Assembly: GCF_000005505.3 (NCBI RefSeq)
Contig: NC_016133.3
Span: forward strand, 26,886,508-26,950,507
Source of the DNA: Brachypodium distachyon
Taxonomy: Eukaryota > Streptophyta > Magnoliopsida > Poales > Poaceae
Direction of reading: 5' to 3'
Length of the DNA: 64,000 bases
This document shows positions 44,990-56,200 of this stretch, in pieces; positions within the stretch are counted from its first letter, which is position 1, and every line of letters begins with the position of its first letter. The notes below the pieces were generated by a model. That model had not been told where the DNA came from and ran no database searches. It was given only the letters and a program-made list of their open reading frames with translations. The position numbers and the translations under genes were made by a program.

Positions 44990-46038
44990 TAAACTTGCAC
45001 CCGTACCCACGGTTAACATTTGTCTAGTTTAGATGTGCGCATGAATGTAGGGGGAGCATAACTCAATCCATGAGCAAATGCTACTTCTACAATGCTAACA
45101 TTAATCTTATACATTGTTCTTCAATGTGAGTTTTGAGTCTTGAGCCCAAGAATCTATATTCGTGGTGTCATGGTCATATATACTCAAATATAGTGGCCTA
45201 GGCCACCGCCCTCGCCCTTGGTGAGTTTGGTTTCATTTCACTTCATTGCAAATCTTGGGATGTTCCTCCCTTTTTGGTGTCTTGATGCCAAAGGGGGAGA
45301 GTGTATTTAAGGGAGAATAGGAGCGTTGGATTTGGATTTGCATGGGTTTGGTAGTCACAAGCTTGCTTATTTTGTTGCTTTTGGCTTTATGCTTGTGAAC
45401 TCTTTTATTTTTATGTGTGTGGAACATATTTGGTTTGTGTAAGACTTGATAACTTTTGTGAGTGATGTGTTGTAATAGCTAGTCGTATGGAAGTCGTATG
45501 GAATTATGACTAATGCCTACTTGCTATGGTTGATGGTTTATTTGATATACATCTTGTCTTACTAATCATGTGTGGAGAAGTTTTTGTTTGTGCCCTTGTA
45601 GCATATGCTCCATCATGTGATCTCATTGCAAAAGGTAAAATCAATTGTTGGGATTTATCTAATCTTATATGCTTCTTGGAAGCATTGCTTTGTGTTATGG
45701 ATAAATCCTTGTAGGTTCATTCACATGTGTTATGCCTCTATGAGGTATTGCTCTAAATCAAGAGGTATTGCTCTAAATCTTTGAATGAATGAAGCTATAT
45801 ACTCATTAGAAAGCTTATAGCTATATCTCTAATCCTTTGCAATTGAGTTGTTGAGTTATAAAATCTATGGGGAGTGTTGATCGTAGTGTATGTGCACTTT
45901 GCATTTCAAAAGCAAATTCATTTGGTGCATACACCTAGGGGGAGCCCGTCTATATTTTATATCCCTCGGTGCATCTAGTTTATTGCTTATCTTTATGCAA
46001 ATTTCTGTGTTGTCATCATTCACCAAAAAGGAGGAGAT
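44990..46038 (+). other. Sirevirus 3' non-coding region with G-rich tracts and polypurine tract
   Basis: About 1 kb lies between pol and the 3' LTR. It contains TAGGGGGAGC (about 45047), AAAGGGGGAGAG (about 45291) and CTAGGGGGAGCCC (about 45945). The final AAAAAGGAGGAGAT (46025-46038) directly primes the 3' LTR. Multiple polypurine-like tracts are a Sirevirus hallmark. I see no env-like ORF; the small open frames carry no motif. Confidence 0.7.
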
Positions 46039-47294
46039 TGAAAGGGCATTTCTCTCCTAGTTAATTTTGGTGGTGATGACAACGTGTGTTGTGAACTAAT
46101 CGTGCGTTAAGTATTTCAGATTTGATATCAAATGGCGCAAAACGATTCGATGCCCTCAAGTTGGAAAATGAAGAGTAGTGGAGTTTTAGCGGTTTCTTCG
46201 GTTAATGAGTCGTAGGAACTCCGTACTATTAAGAGGGAGTCCACATGGGAAGGTAATGGGTGAATCGCTTTTCACGTACACAAACAAACATCTTACATCC
46301 ACATAAAGCCTACCCAAAAAGTGAGAGAGAACCAACTCTAGAGCCTAACTGGTGTCCATTTGCCTGCCCAGGTCCGGAAGTTCCGGTGGGGTTCCGGAAC
46401 ACCGGAACTTCCGCCCAACCTCCGGACCAGGCCGGCAACACTATTGGAATCCATTGTGGATTTCCAGAAGTTGAGCCGGAACAGGGCCGAAACTTCCGGT
46501 GACCAGCGGAAGTTCCGCCCCTGGAACTCGCAGTGCATAACGGTTAGATTTTGGGAAGTCCAAATAGATACCCCTTCGTCCCCAACGGTTTTCTTGCCCG
46601 AGCACAAAGCACAGAACAGCCCCCTCTCTCCCAAGAAGTCCCTAAGCTTCATTCTACTAGATCTCCCTCCAAAAAGCTTCCCCCTTGTTGATTCTTTGAG
46701 GATTGGAGGAGAAGACCTAGATCTAGGGTTTCACCAAGTCACAAAGTTGATTCCCCTTGTTTCTCTTGTGGATTTCATTTCTCTTGGGCATTTGGGAGCC
46801 CTAGATGGAAGTGGTTGCCTTGAGCTCTTCCCTTGGGGATTGTGGAGCTTGAGGATTGGATTGGGAGCCTCCAATTGAGTTGTGGAGCTACCCCCGGTCA
46901 AGTTTGTAAAGGTTCGGTCTTCGCCTTCAAGGAAGCCATTAGTGGAGCTCACTCACCTTTGTGGTGCCGTGAGAGGAGAATAGAGTGAGCCTTTGTAGCG
47001 TCTCTACCTTTGTGGTAGAGCACTCCTCCAAACGGAGACGTACACCTACCCCAATCGGTGGAACTCCGGTGAAATCTTCGTATCTCGTGCGGTATCTATT
47101 CTTACCCTTTACATTCTTGTTATCTAGTTGCTTCGGCTATTGCACTTCATCCTAGGGTTGCATTACCATTAGAGAATTTAGTAAACCCTAGGTTAAGTGT
47201 GTGTATCTTTCTAAAAAAAAAAAGGGGAAAAAGATTAAAATTTGTTAGTCGCCTATTCACCCCCCCCCCTCTAGCCGACCATACTGATCTTTTA
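46039..47294 (+). repeat. Sirevirus 3' LTR
   Basis: The LTR is 1256 bp, TGAAAGGGCA to CTGATCTTTTA; the terminal CA has become TA. TAACC follows (47295-47299). Confidence 0.93.
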
Positions 47295-47299
47295 TAACC

Positions 47300-47373
47300 C
47301 CCCGGAAGTGAGTGGAGGAAATCGACCAGACGAGTCGACTCTTCCTCAGGCGATGACTCCAGCTACGAGTTAG
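47300..47373 (+). pseudogene. Element O gene, 3' end after the Sirevirus
   Basis: This short open stretch (PPEVSGGNRPDESTLPQAM..., stop TAG at 47371-47373) continues in frame from the codon interrupted at 24065. It shows that the Sirevirus entered the last exon of the O gene. The following 47374-47502 is the 3' untranslated part of O. Confidence 0.7.
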
Positions 47374-47502
47374 TATGTAGGTAAATAGTTTGTCTTTTGT
47401 TGTTGTTTTTTACCTCCCGATGGGAGTGATACTCAAGAAATGATTTGAGACTGCAATTGTTCAGCCAGTCATCCTTTCCATGACAAATCTTATTGATGAG
47501 CT

Positions 47503-47706
47503 TGATGATGAAGATGTAACTTCGACAATGTCAATATTGATGGACTTGTATCCTGGAAAGATTTCGAGTGTGTGTTGGCAAACTCGTCGGCTAACAAGGA
47601 CACAGGGGACACGATTTACCCAGGTTCAGGGCCTCAATGAGGTAATACCCCTACGTCCTGCTTGTCGGATCTGTATTGATGAGTCGATTACAATGGGGTT
47701 CCGCAG
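47503..47706 (+). repeat. Element O LTR B, first segment
   Basis: This matches LTR A from 18139 (TGTTGGCAAACTCGTCGGCTAAC, then ACCCAGGTTCAGGGCC). It is cut at 47706 by the Tekay element. The LTR resumes as 31 bases at 61121-61151, is cut again by a solo P LTR, and resumes at 62146. Confidence 0.8.
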
Positions 47707-49400
47707 TGTGACATCCCAAAATTTTCAAACTTTGCATCATGCACTTGCATCCATGAGCATCGTGCCACTCGTGCATTTTAAACACATTTTAAATCTTGTT
47801 TTTGAATTAAAAATCTCAAAAGCAAATATTTTTTCTATTTGATCGTTGCGTCTCATCTCCTCTTTTTGCAATTTGTATTTCAACCCAATGGGGTTTGGAA
47901 ATAAAAGGGTTTATTGCATCAATGAGCTACCCCAAAATAAATTGTATTTAAATGGCAGTTGAAAAACTATTTTGTTTTATTATTATTAAAGCCCTAAAGG
48001 CAATTTGATAAGCAAAACTATTTTTTAAATATTTTATTGGAGGAAATCAGGTCCCAGAGGCTAAAACATTTGAGGATTTGATTTTATAAAAATTTTGAAA
48101 ATTTATTTGGTTTGATTTGGAGTTCAAAATCAATAGTTATAAAAGAAAACAGAAAAAGGAAAAAGAAAAGAACAAAAAAAAAAAAGAAACCGGACCGACC
48201 CAACTGGGCCGGCCCGCTTACCTAGCGTGCCCGACCAAGCCAGCCGCAGCCCAACTAGCCGGCCCCGCAGCGCGCGCCTGCTGCCTGCCCCTGACAGGTG
48301 GACCCCACCTGTCAGGGTCTTCTTCCCGAACAGGCAAGTGCCCTCGAGTCACGTCGCGACGCCCGCGAGCGCCATCTTCGCCGCTTCCCTCAATCCCGTG
48401 ATCCCCGCAGTTTTCCAAGCACGTCACTATAAAGCCGACGCCTCCCTCTCTATTCTCCCTCTCCTCGCTCTCTCAATCGCGTGGCCGCGCCGCCAAAATC
48501 TCTCGCCGGTGAGGCCTAGACCCTCAGCCCAACTCCCTCTTCTTCCTCTTTCCTTTGCGCATATTTAGACGCGTCTATATCTTCGTTTGGTTCCCTGTAG
48601 CATGGTGTCCATCGTCGGCCGAAGCTCACTGCCGCTGCCATTCGTCGCGAGGATCACCCACTCGTCTCCGTCCCCCCCGAGGGGAACCATGGCTGCCATC
48701 TACTTCGGCACGTTGCGCCGCACCCCCTCTGCTCTTTTCCCGAGTTCGAAGACTCCTCGAAGCGCTCCGCCGCCACTTTCCCCAAGCCGCCGCCGCCGGA
48801 GCATCGCCGGAAACCTAAGCCGCCGCCGGAGTTGAGGTAGGCCGCCTCCCGTCTGTCCGATCTCCATCAACGGTCTAGATTAGACCGGTTAATCGAAGGG
48901 TACCTTTTAATCTGAGCCGTCCATTCTCCCTTAAGTTAGATCCAACGGCCATCTTCTAATTTTATTCCTGAATTGGTACCGACCAGTCACAGCATGCCAC
49001 GTGTCCCTTGTTTAGGATTAAACTTATTTCCTTGACCGAATTAATTTGTAACTTTGCAGAAAAAGCCCAAGAAGTTCAAACACTCATATCTTTCAAACCG
49101 TTTGGCCAAATTTAGCGTTCTGCACCTTTTTGAAATCCTCTCGGCCTGTTTAATCTTTTGGCATAGTTTAGTTGTAAATTTGAATACTAAACCCAGTCAA
49201 ATTGCAGAAAGGCTTTTAATGCCATTTAATTCACACCTTTTGATTTAAAAATCCTTTTTGCATGAAACCAACTCTAAAAATTATGTTTTGATGTCCTCTA
49301 TCCAGTAGGACCAGAGGAGTAATATTTTAAATTATTTTATTGTTGGTTTCTCATAAAACCTTGTTCTCTGCTCTTAAAACCCTTATTGTTGGATCTTACT
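47707..49400 (+). repeat. Tekay 5' LTR, 3' half deleted
   Basis: Similarity to the 3' LTR runs from 47707 (matching 57886) to about 49385-49401 (matching about 59600-59617) and then stops. The remaining 1.5 kb of LTR and the primer-binding site are absent. A TATA box (CTATAAAGCC) is at 48427-48436. Confidence 0.85.
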
Positions 49401-49494
49401 TGATTGGTGATTGTTATACCTTATTTGCTTGCTGTTGGGTTAAGGTTATTTTAGACCCCATCTGTCTATTTCTCATCTATGCTATCCTAAACAG
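49401..49494 (+). other. Short residual Tekay leader
   Basis: This stretch lies between the LTR deletion point and the gag ATG and ends CCTAAACAG|ATG. No primer-binding site is seen, so the deletion probably reached into the leader. Confidence 0.6.
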
Positions 49495-50625
49495 ATGCCT
49501 CCAAGACGTGCACCCAACAACAACAGCCACACCAGCAACGACAGTGATAACCATGAGGAAGGGAACAACAATGCTATGGCCATGCAGACTCTGTTGGAAG
49601 CTCAGACTCAATTTTTCGAGTTGATAACCCAACAGATAATCTACAACCAGAACATTGACCAGAATAACCAACACCCCAACCCACCACCTCAAGTGGATAT
49701 GCTTACAAGGTTTCTGAAGTTGCATCCACCTACTTTCACTAGCTCCACGGAACCCATGGTAGCAGATGACTGGCTGCGTTCATTGAACAAGAACTTAGTG
49801 ACTGTGGGCTGCACAGACTCTGAGAAAGTGAGGTTTGCAGCACACTTGTTGGAGGGACCAGCAGCAGTATGGTGGGAGAACTACCTGATCACCAACCCGA
49901 TTGATGATGTCACTTGGGAGATGTTCCAGGATGCTTTCCGCACCGCCCATATCTCCGCGGGAGTGCTAAGCTTGAAGAATAAGGAGTTCCACAAACTGAA
50001 GCAAGGAAGCCGCACTGTGTCGGAATATATTGATGTATTCAACAAGCTGTCTCGCTATGCACCTGATGATGTCAATACCGATGCCAAGCGCCGTGAGAAG
50101 TTTTTGGATGGACTGAACGACGAGCCTTCCATTCCGCTAGCAGTTGCATACATCCCCACCTATCAGTCTCTGCAAGACAAGGCCATTGGCTTGAAGGACA
50201 AGATAAACTAGATTGAGAGCCGCAAGAGAAGACATTGCCATGGAAGCACTAACACTGGACCACACCAGAAGCCGCGCACCTCTTATGAGGGCAGTGGTAG
50301 TTCATCAAGGATCAAACATGGAAGCCGCCACCACCACCATATCCATGGAGGGAATGGCCACCATGAGCACTATCATGGGAATGGACACAACTGCCAGGGA
50401 GGCAATGGCCATATGCACTGACACCAGCATGAGGGCAATGACCATGGAAAAGGGAACATCATTGGTCAGGGCAGTGGAAACAACAACGAACAGAATCAAA
50501 ATGACGACTTCAGCCAGTTTGACCTGAGTCAAGTGGAATGTTTCAAGTGCCACAAGATGGGGCACTACTCGAATGATTGCCCAAAGAGGTTTGATGGGAA
50601 TGGAGTCAAGCCCACGCCGTTCTAG
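49495..50625 (+). pseudogene. Tekay Gag with His/Gly-rich segment and zinc knuckle, broken
   Basis: The first 238 codons carry the gypsy gag core (FLKLHPPTFTSSTEPMVADDWL, FAAHLLEGPAAVWWENY, LKQGSRTVSEYIDVFNKLSRYA). TAG at 50209-50211, TGA at 50419-50421 and TAG at 50623-50625 interrupt one unchanged frame. Between the stops lies a histidine/glycine-rich segment (50305-50450) and then the knuckle CFKCHKMGHYSNDC (about 50550-50591). Gag forms the particle. Stop codons without frameshift suggest base substitutions, such as C-to-T decay at methylated sites, rather than indels. Confidence 0.88.
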
Positions 50626-53283
50626 GAAGGTCATGTGAGCCATGTCAGTGTAGAGGAAATCACGGAGCCGGGCATTGTGATTGGTACATTCCGCGTGAAT
50701 TCTTTCCAAGCACTCGTACTCTTTGACACAGGGGGATCACATTCATTCATATCAAGAATGTTCGTGAATGAGAATAAGATACCTACAAACACCCTAAGGA
50801 ACCCTATGAGAGTAAGTTCACCTGGAGGACAAATGGTAGCGACTTAAGGATGCCGCCGGTTACCCCTAGCGATTGGGAAACACACTTTTCCCTCTGACCT
50901 TATTGTGCTGGATTCTCGAGGACTAGACATAATTCTGGGAATGGACTGGATGACCTCATATGAAGGTCTGGTAGACTGCGCCAAGAGAATAATTACACTC
51001 ACAACCCCTGAGAAGAATCCGCTTCAAATCTACTATGGAACTTAAGAGACCTAAGGTAAATTCTCTTAAGGGGGTTAGCATGGAGGATGTAGTCATAGTG
51101 AAGGAATACCCGGATGTTTTCCTGGAGGAGTTACCAGGCATGTCACTAGACCGAGATGTGGAGTTTCTCATTGAGTTAATGCCTGGAAGTGGACCCATAG
51201 CCAAGAGACCCTATAAGATGTCTATGGACGAGTTAAAGGAATTGAAGAAACAACTTGCAGAACAGTTGTCCAAAGGATTCATTCGTCCAAGTTCATCACC
51301 ATGGGGAGCACCCGTTTTATTTGTGGAGAAGAAGGACAAGAGCCAACGGATGTGCATTGATTATTGTTCACTGAATGAGGTGACGATAAAGAATAAGTAC
51401 CCCTTACCTATAATCAACGATCTTTTCGATCAGTTGGTAGGAGCCTGTGTCAAAGATCGATCTGCGATCAGGGTATTTTCAGCTGAAGATCCAAGAAGCG
51501 GATATACCCAAAATCGCTTTCACCACTAGGTATGGTCTATATGAGTACACCGTGATGCCTTTTGGTTTGACCAATGCACCTGCATACTTCATGAACATGA
51601 TGAACAAGGTATTCATGGAATATTTGGACAAGTTTGTCGTGGTGTTCATCGACGATATCCTGATTTATTCCAAGAGCAAGGAAGAGCATGAGAAGCATCT
51701 GTGCTAGATTTTGGAGAAGCTAAGGGCGCACAAGTTATACACCAAGTTTAGCAAGTGTGACTTTTGGTTGTCAGAAGTCAGTTTCCTAGGACACATAGTG
51801 TCGGGAGCCGGAGTAGCTTTTGACCCAGTTAAGGTAGCAACAGTTACAGAGTGGGAGTCACCTAAGAATGTCGGAGACATCCGCAGTTTCTTAGGACTCG
51901 CTGGATACTACCGGAGGTTCATTGAGAATTTCTCCAAGATAGCAAAACCCATGACCGAGCTCTTAAAGAAGGAGAAGAAATTCGATTGGATTGATAAATG
52001 TGAAGAGAGTTTCGAGGATTTGAAGAAGAGATTAGTGTCCGCACCTATCCTTGTTTTACCCAATCTGCAAGAAGATTTCCAAGTTTATTGTGACGCTTCA
52101 CGTCAAGGTTTGGGAGGAGTTTTGATGCAAGGAGGAAGAGTTGTAGCGTACGCTTCACGACAACTAAAGAACCATGAAGGGAACTACCCAACACATGACT
52201 TGGAATTAGCATCGGTAGTGCACGCCTTGAAGACCTGGAGACACTACCTGATGGGGACATTGTGAATTGTTTACGGATCACAAGAGCCTGAAATACATAT
52301 TCACTCAGAAGGAGTTGAACCTGAGGCAGAGAAGATGGTTAGAATTGATTAAAGATTATAATCTGAATTTGAAATTTCATCCGGGCAAGGCTAACGTAGT
52401 AGCCGATGCTTTGAGCCGCAAGGGCTATGTAAATGGACTCACGGCTGGGGAACTACCACCGATTTGTGCGAACAATTCAAGGAGCTTAGATTGGAGATTG
52501 CACTAGAAGGTTATCTTGGCAACATGGAGGTACAACCCACGTTGGTGGACCGAATTAGAGAAGCTCAGAAAGGCAACTCAGAGATTGATGAGATAAAAGA
52601 GAACATGATTTCTGGGAAGGCAAAAGGTTTTCATGAGGATGACCAAGGCACTACATGGTTTGAGAAACGTATCTTTGTACCACAGGATCCTGAGATCAGA
52701 AAACAGATATTTCAAGAGGCCCACGATTCACCATATTCCATTCACCCTAGGAACACAAAGATGTACATGGATTTGAAAGAAAAATTTTGGTGGTCCGGAT
52801 TAAAGCGTGACATCGCTGAGTATATCACTTTGTGTGATGTGTGCAACAAAGTTAAAGCCGAGTACCAGAAGCCAGTCGGACTGCTACAACCATTACCTGT
52901 GCCAGACTGGAAATGGGATAAGATAGGCATGGATTTTATCACAGGTTTACCGAGAACCAGATCAGGGTATGACTCTATATTGGTAGTGGTTGACCGCTTG
53001 ACCAAGGTCGCCCATTTCATACCGGTGAAGACAACTTATACAAGTGCTCAGTTAGCTAAGCGCTATATGTCCAGGATTGTATGCTTGCACGGAGTGCCCA
53101 AGGAGATAGTTTCAGACAGAGGTACCCAATTTACCTCAAGATTTTGGGGACAATTACACGAGTCTCTGGGAACGAGACTGGAGTTCAGCACGGCATTTCA
53201 TCCGCAGACGGGTGGACAGACCGAAAGGGTAAATCAGATCCTTGAGGATATGTTGAGAGCTTGCGCTCTGGATTATGGTTCTA
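50626..53283 (+). pseudogene. Tekay Pol: protease, reverse transcriptase, RNase H, integrase, broken
   Basis: The protease motif is VLFDTGGSHSFIS (about 50728). Reverse transcriptase includes [43 protein letters not shown] and the catalytic [11 protein letters not shown] (about 51646-51680). RNase H shows [16 protein letters not shown] and [19 protein letters not shown]. The integrase has a zinc region (IHPRNTKMYMDLKEKFWW, CDVCNKVK), DFITGLPRTRSGYDSILVVVDR, VSDRGTQFTSRFW and GQTERVNQILEDML. Lesions include TAA at about 50846, frame changes near 51450 and 52250, and a stop at 51705-51707. The gene is cut at 53283 by an antisense solo LTR and continues at 57160. Confidence 0.9.
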
Positions 53284-56200
53284 TGAAGCGATCCTCCCCC
53301 TTACAGGGTTCGATCTCTGTGCTTAACGTGATAGTCCCTGGATCGACTCACTAGCACACACAGTTCAAGATGTAATATCAAGATACAAAGGTCAAAGTAC
53401 TTTATTACATCGTATCATCCAGAATTTAATTGTACTTACAGACCTACATGACCCCTTAGGCCAGCATAAAAAAAATGTTGTTTCAAAACCATGAAACATT
53501 GTATCATAAACTGCAGCGGAAAGGTAGAGCAAATGGGCCTCATCTACTCCCAGAGGAGAGCATGTTGGAATGTATGCACATGACCCAAAGAACATCGACG
53601 AACCTCATTCTTCGTCAGATTCACCTGCATTATCGATTGCAGCCACTACGTGGTCAATACATTGAATCTATTGGCAAGTTCACCTGGAAGTTATAGCAAA
53701 CCTAACAATGTACATGCAGTATATGGCAAGGTGGGGTTTGGCTATTTGCATAAAAGCATCAATGTTTCATCCTGTCATTTTTAAACAAATAGTTTTGAAT
53801 TCTATTGGACAAGGGGTAGAAACACCCATGCTCCTATTAGCCTAGGCACATTGAGTAGATACATCAATGCTTCTACCCAGTTCAATCCATTCATTTTTAT
53901 TAGAAAATTGGAATGAGTGAGACCTTCCTTACAGCCCAATATCTAGTTGCTCATAATTGTCCGTAACCAGGGACACGGCTAAGTACTTAGTTTGACACTC
54001 TCGAGAGGTGGTACACTTTACCCACAAGAAATCGACGTGTTAATCTCTTGCTGTCCTCAGGGTAGAGTATCAACGACATCGACTACAGGAATTTTCAGAA
54101 CATATTCCCCCAAACCGCCTGAGGGACGCGTTCCAACCTACACTGCTACATACCGATGTCACCTCGGATCCAGGTTCATATTTCTTACATCCATCCTGGC
54201 AGAGCCCATAATACCATGTGGTTGTACTGGAAGCTAGTAAACAGGAAACTAGTCCAGTCTCTGGTTACCCCGGGTGGCATTCCTCAGTTGCAACGCAGGC
54301 GCTGCCATAGAGATGGCGAGACGACTCATAGAAATGGACCTGACGTCGCATACATCTCCAATTCCTCAAAGCAGCCCACCCAGGACGGTTCATTGAATTA
54401 CTTGTTTTGCCATACACTAGGAAAACCATATTGTAATTCAATAGTATCACATTGTAATAATACCATCCTCGTATATTATCATAGCATAGCATTTTACTAC
54501 TACGATGGCCATTGGTGGTGAGGACATGGCAAGGGTTTCCTATCCTACTAGGAGAATCATAGCTAGCATAGGTACAATCATAATCCTAACAATGCAACTA
54601 ATAAATTCCAGTGCATAATAAAATATTAGGATGATGGTCAAAGTGAACTTGCCTTGATAGTAGTTGGTATTCAAACACTCTTCACAATCACAAGGTTCGC
54701 TCTCCCAGAAAACTATACGAAACAAACAATACACACACACATAAACACACAATACAATCAAAAGGAGATATATGCCATGATGCAATGCAAACATGTGACA
54801 TGATTTGGTTTATTTTATTTGGGTGATCAACTGAACTTCAGCATTGGTAATTAAAATTAATGCATTAGGTCTAAAAACGAAAAGCAAAACTAGGGATTAA
54901 ACCCTAAAATAAGGTTTTATTTGCATCTGCAAAACAATTTAATTCAAAATATTTAATTCTCTGTCCATTGGGACAGAGGATAATAAAACAAATTTTTGGG
55001 CACTAGTTTCAATTAAAAAGGACTTCTAAATAATTAGTTATGAATTAAATAGCATTAAAAGCCTTTCTGTAATTTGACTGTGGTTCAAAAATTCAAATTT
55101 AAATTTAAACAGTGCCAAAAGATTCTACAGGTTGATAGCTTTACAAAAAGGTAAAGTTTGTCAAATTTGGCCAAAGGGTTTAAAAGTTATGATCATTTGA
55201 AATTACCAGGGCTTTTCTGCAAAAGTGCCCTTTAAATCATTTCCGGGATTAAAATTTTATTCTCGTTTTTATTTAAGCAGTGCCACGTGGCGTGATCTCA
55301 TTGGTGCGTACCGGTTCGATTAAAATTAAAACAGGGATCTAATCTTTGTCGTAGATCAAGGATGGACGGTCGGGATCTTACCTCCTTCGTCTCCGGCGAG
55401 CTCTAGGGTTCCGGCGACGGCGCGCGCTCGGGCGGCGGCGGCGCGGGGTCTCTGGCGAAACGAGCGACTCGGGCACAGTCGGGGACGATGCGGCGCGGCA
55501 CGGCGAAGGCGATGGCGGTGGCGACGCTCCTCGAGGACGTCGGCGCGCTCGCCGCGGACGACGGAGGCGCTGCGGGCGGAGGCGATGGCGCACGGCGAAT
55601 CCGGCGTGGACACAGCGCCGTGACGGGCGGCGCTTTCCTAACGAGGACGAAGCCTGACAGGTGGGCCCCACCTGTCAGGGGCTGGTCTGGCTCGGTCGGT
55701 TCGCGCGGAACTGGGCCGGTTCGGCCCAAAACGGCCGGCCCGGTCTGGTTTTCTCCCTTTTTTTTTTCTTTTAACCTTTTCTTTTTCCCTTTTTCTCATT
55801 TCTTTGATATCTTTTGATTTTGAACTCCAAATTGGCCCAAATGAATTCCAGAAAATTTGTAAAATCATGTTTTATCATGATTCAACTTTTGGGGGTAATT
55901 TCTTGATGAGGACATCCCAACTAATGATACAACCACAGCCCCGACAGCACCTACACCTCAAGTACCGGAGATACATGGACTAATTACTAGAGCTCGTGCA
56001 CGACAACTAAATTATCAGGTACTTTCGTTTCTCGGTACTTCATTTAATATTAATGAGAATATGCTGCTGCCTAAGATGGGTTCTTGTATGTGTTTTAGGA
56101 ATGAAGGACCTAGCTTGGACCTCAAGGATCAGCGTTGGACAGCAAACCATGGAGGTGACAGCAAGGTGGCGGGAGCTAGCTCAAGTGATGATTTCAGAAC

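Larger units (their letters stand above)
24066..47294 (+). mobile_element. Copia retrotransposon, Sirevirus lineage, with nested insertions
   Basis: Two LTRs of about 1.26 kb begin TGAAAGGGCATTTC. TAACC is duplicated on the outside (24061-24065 and 47295-47299). Behind the 5' LTR is a TGGTATCAGAGC primer-binding site. Domain order is gag with a CCHC knuckle, protease, integrase, reverse transcriptase and RNase H, which is the Copia order. The long gag with a coiled-coil region, and several G-rich GGGGGAG tracts before the 3' LTR, point to the Sirevirus lineage. Without the 13.8-kb element P in its pol gene it is about 9.4 kb. Many stops and frameshifts and visibly diverged LTRs show an old, dead copy. 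Confidence 0.93.

Noticed and set aside
45000..46020. An env-like gene between Sirevirus pol and the 3' LTR
   Set aside because: Some Sireviruses have one, but here only short frames without membrane or coiled-coil features were seen.
55356..55868. Cluster of overlapping GC-rich frames
   Set aside because: Same explanation: this is the GC-rich domain of the antisense solo Tekay LTR.
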